Origin: a virus
Reading direction: 5' to 3' (one strand)
Length of the DNA: 45,214 nucleotides
Virus record (IMG/VR): IMGVR_UViG_3300014839_000014
Location: 1-45,214 of that record
In this document: piece after piece, positions 7,151 through 15,815 of the stretch
How positions within the stretch are numbered: the stretch's first letter is position 1
Layout: each line of letters begins with the position of its first letter
Notes under the pieces: generated by a model
The model's database searches: none
What the model saw: only the letters and a program-made list of their open reading frames with translations
Told to the model about the DNA's origin: nothing
Program-made: the position numbers and the translations under genes

Positions 7151-7989
7151 AGTTCACACGCAAGCCGAAAATCCTTCCGAAACCAGTAGCTCCTAACTCA
7201 GCAGAGCGCGACTACTTACGCTACATTAATAAATACGTCAAGCTATATATTGATCTAATGCGCACAGGGCTTGAGGAGATTATTCCGGATTTAAAAGAGA
7301 CGGCCGGAAAGGAGATGCCGCAGGTTCGTATGGACGCAAACGTCGAGTCGCGGGTTAGGAAACTGTTCGACAAGATCCAGGCGCAACTAGATGATTCTTT
7401 TTCGGATGCGATGCTTCGACGATGGGCGAAAAACATGGTTGGAAATGTCAATCGTAACTCTAAAAAAAATACAACCAGAGCAATTAAGGCAGGATATAAA
7501 AAGACGGGAGAGGTTCCTAACTTCGAGCCGCTCATGCAGGACGGAAAACTTTCTCCATACTTCGAGAACGTAGTTGACGAGAACGTGGGATTAATCCGCA
7601 GTATTCCATTGCATAGGCTTGAGCCGTTTAAAAATCAGCTAGTTGCGGTGATCACTAAAGACAGGTCTTACTCAGAGATTAAGAAAATAATTATTAAGCA
7701 CTTCGGCGCAACTCGCGCGCGCGCAGCGCTTATCGCTCGAGATCAGGTTGGAAAATTAAACGGGCAGTTGAATAAATATCGGCAACAGCAGCTCGGGGCG
7801 AAAAGATATATTTGGAGAAGCAGTGCAGACGCTAGAGAGCGAAAGGATCATCGAAGGCTTAACAACACGGTGCAGCTATGGTCTAGGCCGCCGATTGTAA
7901 ACAGAAGCACGGGAGAACGCGGGCATCCTGCCGACGATTATCAATGTCGCTGCTGGGCGGAAATGGTCTTAGAGGACATATTAGAATGA
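7147..7989 (+). CDS. Head morphogenesis protein, SPP1 gp7 / Mu gpF type
   Basis: 280 residues. The C-terminal part has the family pattern: ARAALIARDQVGKLNGQLNK, then KRYIWRSSADARERKDHRRLNN and a closing HPADDYQCRCWAE motif with H, C and C residues. The N-terminal half is helical. Members are minor head proteins present in a few copies near the portal, and SPP1 gp7 binds the portal and affects DNA entry into the cell. Position directly after the portal is the usual one. Its end overlaps a possible 16-codon ORF. Confidence 0.9.
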   Translation: MKFTRKPKILPKPVAPNSAERDYLRYINKYVKLYIDLMRTGLEEIIPDLKETAGKEMPQVRMDANVESRVRKLFDKIQAQLDDSFSDAMLRRWAKNMVGNVNRNSKKNTTRAIKAGYKKTGEVPNFEPLMQDGKLSPYFENVVDENVGLIRSIPLHRLEPFKNQLVAVITKDRSYSEIKKIIIKHFGATRARAALIARDQVGKLNGQLNKYRQQQLGAKRYIWRSSADARERKDHRRLNNTVQLWSRPPIVNRSTGERGHPADDYQCRCWAEMVLEDILE

Positions 7990-8036
7990 ATCTTGATGAT
8001 TATTCGATAATCTGTCAGACTAGAAAGAACGCATGA
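7986..8036 (+). CDS. Possible 16-aa coupling micro-ORF
   Basis: ATG at 7986 overlaps the previous stop (ATGA) and the frame ends 16 codons later at a TGA overlapping the ATG of the DUF2213 gene (ATGA at 8033-8036). The peptide (MNLDDYSIICQTRKNA) has no evident feature. It exactly bridges the gap between two genes, so it may serve to carry terminating ribosomes to the next start rather than to make a useful peptide. Confidence 0.3.
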   Translation: MNLDDYSIICQTRKNA

Positions 8037-9697
8037 AAATTCAACGTCGCGCCTTACGCTTTGATTTGGGAGAACTTCGAGAGTCATCGCGAACTCCGCA
8101 GGGATTCCTCAAGGTGCCGGGCTTTGCCACGCGGGTCGGAGTATTCCCTTACATGGACGGTTCTGGCAAGATTCGGCGTGAGCTGCGTCATCCCGATGAC
8201 GTATTCGACCCAAAATCTTTAGAAACTCTTAAATATGCTCCTGTTACCATCGAGCACCCTCCAGAGATGATTAATCCCGAGAACGTGGATCAATATCGAG
8301 TGGGACACACTACCGAGCGCGTTGAGATCCAGCAAGACAAGGTTGACACGGACTTGATTGTTGAAAGCAAGGAAGGAATTGACGCGATCGAGAAGGACGG
8401 AATCCGGGAACTTTCAAGCGGATACGCAGCGGACATAATCGAAGAGGAAGGCGACTTTAATGGCGCGCCATACGACTATCGGCAAGTAAACATTCGATAT
8501 AATCACCTTGCAATGGTGCGTAGAGGTCGGGCTGGACCGGAGATAAGAATGCGGTTAGACTCAGCAGACGCCGTTATGCAGAACGAAGGAATTTCAGTAC
8601 CGATGGAATCAGAGTTTTCTCAAGAGCCAAGCACAAACGATTCAGAGCAGAGACCTGGATCCGAGAATGCTATAGGCGAGCCAGAAGTTAAGCAGCTTGT
8701 AATATCAGGCCGGGAGGTTGAGCTGCCCTCCGATGTCGCCGACACGGTTCAAGATTATATTGACCGCTTCGACGAGATGCGTGCCAAACTAGCTCAATTG
8801 GAGGATGAAATGAAAGCAAGCAGAAAAGACGCCGACATCAATCAGCCCGGCATCTCCCCTCAGGTTAAGGTGGAGCAGCAGGGTCCAGATGGACGCGCCG
8901 CAAGTGGGAAGGTCGCCGCGAAAACTGGAACCATTACTGGTCCAGTAGGTCCGGAGGCTCAGCTACCAAAAAACGATAAGGACGAGGAAGAGGAAAAGAA
9001 AGACGTCGAAGGAGCCGAGGAACAGGGCGGAGTAAAGAAGCGCGGTAAAGCCGATAAAGAAGAGGAAAAAGACGACGACGATGACGACGACAAAAAAGAC
9101 GATGACTACGCCGCTGGCGCTGGCACGGGAGCCGGTGGGGCTGCGGCTGGTCCAGTCGAGCGCATGAAGCAAGACATCGAAGCCATTAGAGATGCCTATA
9201 AGGGCGATGCCGATCTTGAAAAGAAGCTCGATGCCCTCGAAGGCAAAATGGACGCTTTCGCATCAGAAGGCTTTGGCAAAAACGAAAAGAAGGGAGACCG
9301 TAAGGACTCCGCTTCTAATAGCCAGGGTGCCGTTCGCGCGCGCGTGAAGCTAGAGCGTAACGCTGAGAAGATGGTTCCGTATGAAGTAGCTCAGAAGTTT
9401 GACTCCATGTCTGACAATGAAATCCGCGCCGCTGTGATTAAACACCACAACCCACGCGCCGATCTGGAAGGCAAGAGCCACGTTTACATTCAAGCGAGAT
9501 TCGACAGCATGTGTGAATCCATTGAAGAGACGGACACCTCTGAATATCGCAAGGAAATGGGCCGGAGAATGCTGGGCATTGATGGCGAAGACCGTATGGA
9601 CGGTTCCGAAGAAGTTGATCCAAACGCGGCGCGTCTCCGCATGATCAAGGCTGGACGCGAAGAGTTCAAGTCGAACTTGTCGGCCACAAAAAAGTAA
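8033..9697 (+). CDS. DUF2213 prohead protease/scaffold-like protein
   Basis: 554 residues. The first about 175 residues match DUF2213, thought to be a prohead protease fold: PVTIEHPPEMINPENV with a His, IRELSSGYAAD with a candidate Ser, and NHLAMVRRGRAGPEIRMRLDS near the end of the domain. After it comes a long charged region with a very acidic stretch (about residues 316-360, including DDDDDDDKKDDD) and a helical C-terminus, as expected for an internal scaffold. It is plausibly a protease with its scaffold fused on, needed to assemble the capsid encoded two genes downstream. Catalysis is inferred. Confidence 0.82.
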   Translation: MKIQRRALRFDLGELRESSRTPQGFLKVPGFATRVGVFPYMDGSGKIRRELRHPDDVFDPKSLETLKYAPVTIEHPPEMINPENVDQYRVGHTTERVEIQQDKVDTDLIVESKEGIDAIEKDGIRELSSGYAADIIEEEGDFNGAPYDYRQVNIRYNHLAMVRRGRAGPEIRMRLDSADAVMQNEGISVPMESEFSQEPSTNDSEQRPGSENAIGEPEVKQLVISGREVELPSDVADTVQDYIDRFDEMRAKLAQLEDEMKASRKDADINQPGISPQVKVEQQGPDGRAASGKVAAKTGTITGPVGPEAQLPKNDKDEEEEKKDVEGAEEQGGVKKRGKADKEEEKDDDDDDDKKDDDYAAGAGTGAGGAAAGPVERMKQDIEAIRDAYKGDADLEKKLDALEGKMDAFASEGFGKNEKKGDRKDSASNSQGAVRARVKLERNAEKMVPYEVAQKFDSMSDNEIRAAVIKHHNPRADLEGKSHVYIQARFDSMCESIEETDTSEYRKEMGRRMLGIDGEDRMDGSEEVDPNAARLRMIKAGREEFKSNLSATKK

Positions 9698-9719
9698 CAG
9701 AGAAGGAAAGGAAAATATA

Positions 9720-10262
9720 ATGTGTCCTCAAATCAGTTACTCAACTAACATTCCAGCGGTGTCTTACCCTGGACAACTCGCCGACGGCTGTCAAGTCAAA
9801 GACGTCCTATCGGCCGCTGCCTTTTTGGCCGCGATGAATTACGGAACCCTTGCCGTGACTGATGAGGCCAATACCCTTGGCTTCGACCAGCTTGCATGTA
9901 AGGCTCCTGGTCTTACGACTGATATCTCTGTGATGGGCGCGGTCCTCGGTGTAGTGCTTGCCGATCAAGCCCGCGCACAGAATCCAGCCGTTCCGACAGC
10001 ACAGTATCCGCAGAAATCTGCGGTTCCTTGCTTAAGGAAAGGCCGAATTTGGGTATATGCCGAAACAGCCATGACCGATGGAACTAATCCATTCATTCGC
10101 TTTGGAGCTTCCGTTAATGGTGCGGTACTCGGTGCATTTAGAAATGATGCCGACACGGTTACTGCGGTTGATCATGCGGTACAGATGCCTCTTGGACAAG
10201 CCGTTGTTCGTGGAACAACCACTGGCCCAGGCTATTGCGTGATTGAGCTGGATATCGTCTAA
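9720..10262 (+). CDS. Head decoration / structural cement protein
   Basis: 180 residues, directly upstream of the major capsid gene after an AAGGAAAGGAAA ribosome site. It resembles phage structural cement proteins: an N-terminal arm (YSTNIPAVSYPGQLADGC), a beta-rich body with AVLGVVLADQARA, a GRIWVYAETAMTDG strand pair and a C-terminal GPGYCVIELDIV. Such proteins sit on the outside of the capsid lattice and stabilise it. The family match is from overall pattern and location, not from a catalytic motif. Confidence 0.75.
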   Translation: MCPQISYSTNIPAVSYPGQLADGCQVKDVLSAAAFLAAMNYGTLAVTDEANTLGFDQLACKAPGLTTDISVMGAVLGVVLADQARAQNPAVPTAQYPQKSAVPCLRKGRIWVYAETAMTDGTNPFIRFGASVNGAVLGAFRNDADTVTAVDHAVQMPLGQAVVRGTTTGPGYCVIELDIV

Positions 10263-10289
10263 ACCTAGACTCAAGGAAAGGAAACCAAT

Positions 10290-11285
10290 ATGAAAACGCG
10301 TTCTTTTAAATCCCAGAGTCAGGTTCGGATGGACTCCGCTCGCCTGATTCAACGTGGTTTGCGCTGCGACTCAAACGAGTCAATGTTCATGCTTCGTCAA
10401 TTGGACTACATCAAACAACAGACCTACGATATCAAGTACCCGGAACTCAAAGCCCGTAAATTGATTCCCGTAAGCTCTGAGGCCGATCCGGGCGCAGAGA
10501 ATATCTTCTATCGTCAATACGACCAGTCTGGCATTGCGAAGATTATCAGCAACTATGCTGACGACCTTCCAGACGCAGACGTTGCCGGCAGGGAATTCTC
10601 AGCGGCCGTAAAAACACTGGGCGCTTCGTATAAGTACAGCATCCAGGAAATGCGCGCTGCGATCTATGGGAACGTTCCCCTGGAACAGCGTAAAGCCAAT
10701 GCTGCACGTCGTGCGGTTGCCCAGAAGGAAACTCGAATTGCCTTCTTTGGTGACACACTGACCGGACTGATTGGTTTGTTTACGGCTCCGAACGTAACCT
10801 CTGTTACGATTCCGGCTACCGGCTCAGGCACGACAACCCAATGGGTTAACAAAACCCCGGATCAGATTTTGTTTGATATGAATCTGGTTGCGAACACGGT
10901 TGTTAGCGTTTCGCTCGGTATCGAGAACCCGGACACCATGCTGTTACCGCTTGCGCAGTACAACTACGTAGCGAGCACGGCACGGTCCGACTACTCGGAT
11001 AAGACGATCCTGAACTACTTCCTCGAAAACAACCCCTATATCAAACAGGTTGAATGGGTTAACGAGCTGAAGGGTGCAGGCGCGACTGGTTCTGGCGCAG
11101 GTCCGTATGATCGTATGTATGCCTATCGGCGATCGCCGGAAGTGCTTACACTCGAAATTCCTTCGGACTTCGAGCAACTCGAGCTTGAAAAACGGAATCT
11201 TGTTTACAAGGTTCCTTGCATCGAACGTCTCGGTGGCGTGTTGGTTTATTACCCGCTCGCGATCGCATTCGGAGATGGCATCTAA
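10290..11285 (+). CDS. Major capsid protein (DUF2184)
   Basis: 331 residues, with the HK97-fold layout of DUF2184 capsid proteins: N-terminal helix region, ELKARKLIPVSSEADPGAE, SYKYSIQEMRAAIYGNVPLEQRKANAARRA (spine helix), FGDTLTGLIGLF, PDTMLLPLAQYNYVAST and the C-terminal CIERLGGVLVYYPLAIAFGDGI. It forms the icosahedral shell. The upstream CAAGGAAAGGAA is a strong ribosome site. A clear intrinsic terminator follows, as expected for the most highly expressed gene. The codon use is GC-richer and cleaner than in neighbours, also consistent with high expression. Confidence 0.93.
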   Translation: MKTRSFKSQSQVRMDSARLIQRGLRCDSNESMFMLRQLDYIKQQTYDIKYPELKARKLIPVSSEADPGAENIFYRQYDQSGIAKIISNYADDLPDADVAGREFSAAVKTLGASYKYSIQEMRAAIYGNVPLEQRKANAARRAVAQKETRIAFFGDTLTGLIGLFTAPNVTSVTIPATGSGTTTQWVNKTPDQILFDMNLVANTVVSVSLGIENPDTMLLPLAQYNYVASTARSDYSDKTILNYFLENNPYIKQVEWVNELKGAGATGSGAGPYDRMYAYRRSPEVLTLEIPSDFEQLELEKRNLVYKVPCIERLGGVLVYYPLAIAFGDGI

Positions 11286-11325
11286 TCGCCTTGGGACGAT
11301 CATGCTCTGATCGTTCATAATCATA

Positions 11326-11369
11326 CCCGGAGCGGCACGGAGGACGTACCTCCCCTGCTCCGGGTTTTT
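11326..11369 (+). terminator. Intrinsic terminator after major capsid gene
   Basis: CCCGGAGC (11326-11333) pairs with GCTCCGGG (11357-11364), with an inner GGAGG/CCTCC pairing, and is followed by TTTTT (11365-11369). This is a classic rho-independent terminator. It probably trims capsid transcription so that the connector and tail genes are expressed at a lower level. Confidence 0.92.
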
Positions 11370-11388
11370 AACAAAGAGGGAAAATATA

Positions 11389-11682
11389 ATGTCCAGAGAA
11401 AAACGCTTCCCATCGGATGCCAATAAGTCACGCTCCAGGCCGGCGCCGATACAAGTCAAAGCTCCCGATCCAGTTGTGGGAGAAAAACAAGAGTTGATTC
11501 AGGTCATATACGAAAGAGAGAATCATCATCTCTTAAATAACGTATTCGCTCTAGTTAGGGGCCTGAATAACGTTCCCGTTTCAGTTTGGGATAAGGTAAA
11601 AGACCACCCAGAGGTTAAGCACATGCTTACAGTTGGAGATCTTAAATATCCCAGCGGGAAAAAACAGAAAAATAACGAATAA
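11389..11682 (+). CDS. Hypothetical protein, paralogous to the next gene
   Basis: 97 residues with a basic N-terminus and a segment FALVRGLNNVPVSVWDKVKDHPEVKHMLTVGDL that lines up with a segment in the following protein (WNEFPRDAWEQNKENPAIQKMLKKGTIELL). Both share the scheme G-x-N-x-P...W...K-x2-P-x2-x-x-ML. This short helical module recurs in unknown phage proteins near head-tail genes. A GAGGGAAAA ribosome site precedes the ATG. Role not known; likely minor virion or neck accessory. Confidence 0.65.
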   Translation: MSREKRFPSDANKSRSRPAPIQVKAPDPVVGEKQELIQVIYERENHHLLNNVFALVRGLNNVPVSVWDKVKDHPEVKHMLTVGDLKYPSGKKQKNNE

Positions 11683-11697
11683 ACGAGGGAAAATACA

Positions 11698-12219
11698 ATG
11701 TTTATAAAATACAATGGCTCAAACGTTCACGCTCTTCCATATATCAATACGCTTGCCTTAAAGGAGATGCGCAACCCTTCTCGAAAAAACAAAACCATGA
11801 TTCAAAGCCCACAAGATGTTAAGTGGCTTCGCCCTGGATGGAATGAGTTTCCAAGGGACGCATGGGAGCAGAACAAGGAAAACCCTGCTATCCAAAAAAT
11901 GCTTAAGAAGGGAACCATCGAGCTGCTTGCACATAAGGCCAAGATCAAGGTTAGAACAAAGGATGGAAAGCTCAAGATCGTAGAGCGCATGGTTGGAGCG
12001 GACGACGCGCCAGTAAGGCTTCGGTATTTCGACGAGGCCATGGCAATTAATATTGCTAAGGGTACGTTTGATAGGGAACTGCTTCAGCGATGGATGGACG
12101 AGGAAACTCGACACAAAGTAAAGAAGGTGCTCGGTAAGCAAATCGAGCCATTACTGAACCACGCCTCTGATGACGACGACGATGAGGATAATGATGTTTA
12201 TGAAGAGGACTTTGATTAG
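11698..12219 (+). CDS. Hypothetical protein with acidic tail, paralogous to previous gene
   Basis: 173 residues. The N-terminal part carries the module shared with the upstream 97-residue protein (WLRPGWNEFPRDAWEQ... then PAIQKMLKKG). The middle is mixed alpha/beta, and the C-terminus is strongly acidic (ASDDDDDEDNDVYEEDFD). Its position between capsid and connector genes suggests a role at the head or neck. No enzyme motif is visible. The ATG follows a GAGGGAAAATAC ribosome site like that of the previous gene. Confidence 0.65.
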   Translation: MFIKYNGSNVHALPYINTLALKEMRNPSRKNKTMIQSPQDVKWLRPGWNEFPRDAWEQNKENPAIQKMLKKGTIELLAHKAKIKVRTKDGKLKIVERMVGADDAPVRLRYFDEAMAINIAKGTFDRELLQRWMDEETRHKVKKVLGKQIEPLLNHASDDDDDEDNDVYEEDFD

Positions 12220-12246
12220 CCCGAAAGGGCGAAAGGATGACCAATA

Positions 12247-12690
12247 ATGGACGACCATCACGATGATCATTGTGAGGAACATTGTCACTTAAGCTCTCAG
12301 CATTTTCTGACAATATTCAGTGAATTTCAACACGTTGATCCGGCGACATTAAAGGTCTACCTGCGGCTTGCCAGTTGTAGAACGCCACCCTCGGTCTGGG
12401 GAGAGAGCACCCAGTACGCTACGGCGCTCTTGACTGCGCATATGCTGACCGCCAGTGGGAAGCAAGGAAGCGGACCTACTGGCGGTACTATAACGGCGGA
12501 ACAGGTTGGAGACCTTTCTCGCTCGTTCGAGTCTATTGCCGAGATTGGAAGCGGAGACGCTCCATTAATGGTAACTCGGTATGGGATAGATTACGTTGCG
12601 CTTAGAAAAGAAAGGATCGTTGGGGCACAGCCAGTGCATACGCCGAGGCACCCCCATCTACACCACCTTTATTTTCCGGGCCGACGCTAA
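12247..12690 (+). CDS. Head-tail connector, DUF4054 family
   Basis: 147 residues. After a His/Asp/Glu/Cys-rich start (DDHHDDHCEEHCH) comes the DUF4054 pattern: FLTIFSEF, WGESTQYATALLTAHML, GPTGGTITAEQVGDLSRSF and TRYGIDYVALR. The family forms the adaptor ring between portal and tail in many myo- and siphoviruses. The His-rich N-terminus is unusual for the family and could bind metal. The stop overlaps the next start. The C-terminal HTPRHPHLHHLYF is again His-rich. Confidence 0.82.
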   Translation: MDDHHDDHCEEHCHLSSQHFLTIFSEFQHVDPATLKVYLRLASCRTPPSVWGESTQYATALLTAHMLTASGKQGSGPTGGTITAEQVGDLSRSFESIAEIGSGDAPLMVTRYGIDYVALRKERIVGAQPVHTPRHPHLHHLYFPGRR

Positions 12691-13178
12691 TGGCTGTCTT
12701 CACAGATAAGGACAAGGGCTGGAATAAGCTCATGACCTCATTTAAAGTAAACGCCGGAGAGACCGCCGCGTTTGCTGGATACCTTCGCTCATCGGGAGAG
12801 CATAAACCAAAAGAAGAGGGAAAGCCGGCTACGCCAATAACCATGGCGGCCCTTGCCAGGGTTCATGAGTTTGGCGCTCCAGATAGAAACATTCCGGAGC
12901 GTAGTTTTATACGCTCTGCAATGAACGAACACGGCAAGGAGTTTGAGAGATTAATTAAGAAAATCGCGCGGTCTATGGTCTCGGGAAAAATAAATAAGAA
13001 GCAGGGCCTTGGCATTCTAGCTCAAAAGGCGATAGACTGGATTAAAGCGAAGATTGATTCAATCGTGCCCCCACCGAATGCACCTTCAACAGTTCGGCGT
13101 AAGGGGTCGGATGTTACTCTGGTTGACACAGGTCAGCTACGTAACTCCTTGGATTGGGAGCTTAAGGAAGGCAAATGA
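12690..13178 (+). CDS. Neck / tail-completion protein
   Basis: 162 residues with a module typical of phage virion-morphogenesis and HK97 gp10-like proteins: LARVHEFGAPDRNIPERSFIRSAM, a helical middle (GILAQKAIDWIKAKI), then a C-terminal LVDTGQLRNSLDWEL. Such proteins cap or join the tail to the head. Its start overlaps the DUF4054 stop, and its end overlaps the next gene by 4 nt, so the neck genes are tightly coupled. Confidence 0.78.
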   Translation: MAVFTDKDKGWNKLMTSFKVNAGETAAFAGYLRSSGEHKPKEEGKPATPITMAALARVHEFGAPDRNIPERSFIRSAMNEHGKEFERLIKKIARSMVSGKINKKQGLGILAQKAIDWIKAKIDSIVPPPNAPSTVRRKGSDVTLVDTGQLRNSLDWELKEGK

Positions 13179-13489
13179 CCTGCTCAATGCTCAACTGTAA
13201 AGGGGAAGCGTGTTGGGAGCCGGTTATTTTGTTATGGGCATATGGTCACGATCCGGTCAGACACCAGCCGGCCAGCCTTACGATACATGGGGCTAAAGTT
13301 TGCGATTTGTGCAAGTCTAGGGCTACAATCGACGATTATTTGTCAGAAACGACCATAAAAAGGATAAAAACAACGTTTTTCATACGGAAAAAGGCAATTC
13401 CGGACGTAGAAAGGGCGAAGATCGTTTATTTCGCGCCGGGCACGATCAGTATTGGTGGAGAGCGGATATTCGATGGGGCGGTCACATGA
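13175..13489 (+). CDS. Hypothetical protein with scattered Cys pairs
   Basis: 104 residues, unrecognised. Cysteines occur as MTCSMLNCKGEACW at the N-terminus and CDLCKS near residue 46, with a His between, which suggests a small zinc-binding fold. The rest is basic and beta-rich, ending in TISIGGERIFDGAVT. It sits between two neck genes with 4-nt overlaps on both sides (13175-13178 and 13486-13489). It could be a virion or regulatory protein. Confidence 0.6.
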   Translation: MTCSMLNCKGEACWEPVILLWAYGHDPVRHQPASLTIHGAKVCDLCKSRATIDDYLSETTIKRIKTTFFIRKKAIPDVERAKIVYFAPGTISIGGERIFDGAVT

Positions 13490-13869
13490 CGCTATTGATT
13501 GGAAGATTTTTGACTGGGAGATACAAAGTAATCCGGACCAAAAACGGTGAATACGTTCGTGGAAGATATGTTCCAGGACAAATGGAGACTATTCACGTGG
13601 CCGGCTCTATGCAACCCACTACGGCTAGAGAGCTTAAGCTACCAGACGAGGGCAATCGGCTGCGTCAATACTATAGATTCTTTTCTGATCAGCCCGTGCT
13701 CGTTAACAGCATGGCAACCCTATCTCAGGGCGATAAGGTGATTATAAACGGGGATGAGTACCGAGCAATGTCTCTTTTGACGTGGCATAATACGGATCTT
13801 GACTATTTTATGACCGTGCTATGGAGAGAGCCGGAACAAGACAGCGATGGACATGGGAGGGTTGCTTGA
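13486..13869 (+). CDS. Head-closure / tail-attachment protein
   Basis: 127 residues with the small beta-barrel pattern of phage head-closure proteins: RFLTGRYKVIRTKNGEYVRG, then GSMQPTTARELKLPDEGNRLRQ, SQGDKVIINGDEYRAMSL and a final beta strand. The segment 'QPTTARELKLPDEGNR' is the best hallmark, matching the usual QP-x-T-x-x-EL-x2-LPEG scheme. These proteins plug the connector and bind the tail. The 3' end carries the GGGAGG ribosome site for the next gene, whose TTG overlaps this stop. Confidence 0.78.
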   Translation: MTLLIGRFLTGRYKVIRTKNGEYVRGRYVPGQMETIHVAGSMQPTTARELKLPDEGNRLRQYYRFFSDQPVLVNSMATLSQGDKVIINGDEYRAMSLLTWHNTDLDYFMTVLWREPEQDSDGHGRVA

Positions 13870-14438
13870 GCAAGTACCCTGTTGGCACATTGAATATTGC
13901 GGCGGTTCAAGATGCCCTGTATGATTGGATTAAAGAAGTAACGAAGGGTGTTCTTACCGATGGAGGTGAGATCATTTGGAGAAACCAGTCGGAGCCATTG
14001 CCGCCCAGGCCATGCGTAACGCTGAAGTTGATTGACGGTCCGCGTCCTATCGCGCGTAACGGGAGTTTGTTTTTTAATACAAAGCGAGCCCCCTTTACGG
14101 TCGGCATTCAGATGGAGGCGACGCTTTCAATCCAGGTCTTTGGCAATACGCGGGTTCATAGACCAGTGGCTAACCAACTGCTTTTGGATATAAACTCTTC
14201 CTTGCTTCGACAAAGCGTGCTTGATGACCTTAAGATGGCCGGGATTGCAATTCAAGGGGTTGGGTCTCCGAGAAACTTAACGGCAATTGAGGAAACCGAG
14301 TACGAAGAGAGAGCTGGAATGGACATTTCATTAGGACTGGCTCAGAATGTTTCGGATAAACCGGGAGTTATTGAAACGATAGACGTCGAGATCAATACGG
14401 ATGCCGGTACTGAACAGAAAACGATTAACCTACCCTAA
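13866..14438 (+). CDS. Phage neck terminator / tail completion protein (LIC_12616-like)
   Basis: 190 residues, starting at TTG 13866 (TTGA overlap with the previous stop; GGGAGG at 13855-13860, 5 nt before). An ATG at 13821 in the same frame is rejected because it lies deep in the previous gene and has no ribosome site. Features: LYDWIKEVTKG, EIIWRNQSEPLPPRPCVTLKLIDGP, a central ATLSIQVFGN strand and RAGMDISLGLAQNV. These match the neck terminator proteins that end the tail tube just upstream of the sheath gene. Confidence 0.8.
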   Translation: MSKYPVGTLNIAAVQDALYDWIKEVTKGVLTDGGEIIWRNQSEPLPPRPCVTLKLIDGPRPIARNGSLFFNTKRAPFTVGIQMEATLSIQVFGNTRVHRPVANQLLLDINSSLLRQSVLDDLKMAGIAIQGVGSPRNLTAIEETEYEERAGMDISLGLAQNVSDKPGVIETIDVEINTDAGTEQKTINLP

Positions 14439-14452
14439 GGAGGGGGAAATAA

Positions 14453-15787
14453 ATGGCGGCATCATCGCTGATTGTAACAGTGAACATTTTAAAATCGACT
14501 CGCGTAGTGAGTCAGCAGGCATTCAATGTGCCGGCTATATTTGGAACGTCTGCTCGATTTATAGATGCCTATCGGGTCTATACGAACACCGCAGCGATGC
14601 TGGCAGACGGGTTCCTCCCGTCGGATCCGGAATACATCGAGGCAGTTGCTTTGATGGCGCAGGCCATTAAGCCTAGCAAGTTTGTAGTCTCTCACTTTAC
14701 GAACGCCGTGGCCCAGGTCGATACCCTTGCGATCAACAGCCTTACCGTGGGTCATCCGTATTCGTTTACACTTAATGGAACCGTTATTTCGTATACTGCT
14801 CTGCTTGCCGATACCGAACAGTCAGTTCTGGCGGCTCTGCTGTCCGCGATTGGAACGGCGTTCCCGGTTAATCCTCCCGTGACCGGAGCGGTAACTGGAA
14901 CAGGGCCTAGTGCTTTGTTAACGCTTACTGCAAGCGTTCCCGGAGCCGGTATTAGTTACATAGTAACGGATGCTAAGATTACTCATGCTGCTGTTACGCC
15001 TAATCACTCAATTATTGGTGATATCGCCGCTGCACAGTCTGCCGTTAGTTTGGAAAACCAGTTCTATGGCGTGATTGTAACGAGCCATCTTGCTTCAGAC
15101 ATTGAACAGGTTGCTGCATATATCGAAACTCAGCTCCTTGTTTATGTCACGGCTACGAATGATGCAGGAGTTCTTTCAAACGCTCCGGGTAACATCATGG
15201 CGGTTTTAAAGGCCAGGGCCTATGACCGAACCATAATCATGTACTCTGCCGAGGCCAATACGCACGGCCCGGATGGCGCGTGGATGGGATACATGCTCCC
15301 GACTACTCCTGGAATTGGAAACTGGGCAATGAAAACCCTGGTTGGAGTTACTGCGGATACCCTTACGCCGACACAGATTGGAAACATCCTTTCAAACAAC
15401 GGCAATATTTATGTTGTAGTTGGCGGGAATGGTTGCACATTGTATGGAATCGCTCCTGGAGCGGATTACTTCGACGTGACGATTTTCATTGATTGGCTCA
15501 CATCAACGATTCAGAACGGGGTTATTGCAGTTGAAACGGATCCTCTTAACCTGAAGATTCCTTATACTAATCAGGGAATCACGATGATTGAGAACCCGAT
15601 TCGCCATGCCCTTAAACAAGGTCAGGACAATCAGGGGATCGTTCCGGGATGGACCGTAACGACTCCGGACATTACTCAGATATCTAAGGCTGATAAGTCG
15701 GATCGCACATTAAACGGGATAAGCTTCGACGCAACTCTTGCTGGAGCGATTAACCAAATTAACATTCAAGGATATGTCAGTTCATAA
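14453..15787 (+). CDS. Tail sheath protein (DUF3383)
   Basis: 444 residues. It matches DUF3383 sheaths: N-terminal IVTVNILKSTRVVSQQAFNVPAIFG split by changing positions, then PSDPEYIEAVALMAQAIKPSKFVVS, YDRTIIMYSAEAN, MGYMLPTTPGIGNWAMKTL, a central DVTIFIDWLTSTIQ and C-terminal INIQGYVSS. The contractile sheath drives tail contraction. An extra beta-rich module at about residues 90-185 (HPYSFTLNGTVISYTAL...LLTLTASVPGAG) interrupts the domain, and similar modules occur in the baseplate J-like protein and the 588-residue fibre-region protein. AAGGAGGGGGAAAT is a very strong ribosome site. Confidence 0.9.
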   Translation: MAASSLIVTVNILKSTRVVSQQAFNVPAIFGTSARFIDAYRVYTNTAAMLADGFLPSDPEYIEAVALMAQAIKPSKFVVSHFTNAVAQVDTLAINSLTVGHPYSFTLNGTVISYTALLADTEQSVLAALLSAIGTAFPVNPPVTGAVTGTGPSALLTLTASVPGAGISYIVTDAKITHAAVTPNHSIIGDIAAAQSAVSLENQFYGVIVTSHLASDIEQVAAYIETQLLVYVTATNDAGVLSNAPGNIMAVLKARAYDRTIIMYSAEANTHGPDGAWMGYMLPTTPGIGNWAMKTLVGVTADTLTPTQIGNILSNNGNIYVVVGGNGCTLYGIAPGADYFDVTIFIDWLTSTIQNGVIAVETDPLNLKIPYTNQGITMIENPIRHALKQGQDNQGIVPGWTVTTPDITQISKADKSDRTLNGISFDATLAGAINQINIQGYVSS

Positions 15788-15815
15788 CTAAGAAGGGACA
15801 TGGAGGTAACTATAA

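Noticed and set aside
13821-13868. Longer N-terminus for the neck terminator protein
   Set aside because: TTG 13866 has an ideal ribosome site and a 4-nt overlap; the extension lies deep in the previous gene.
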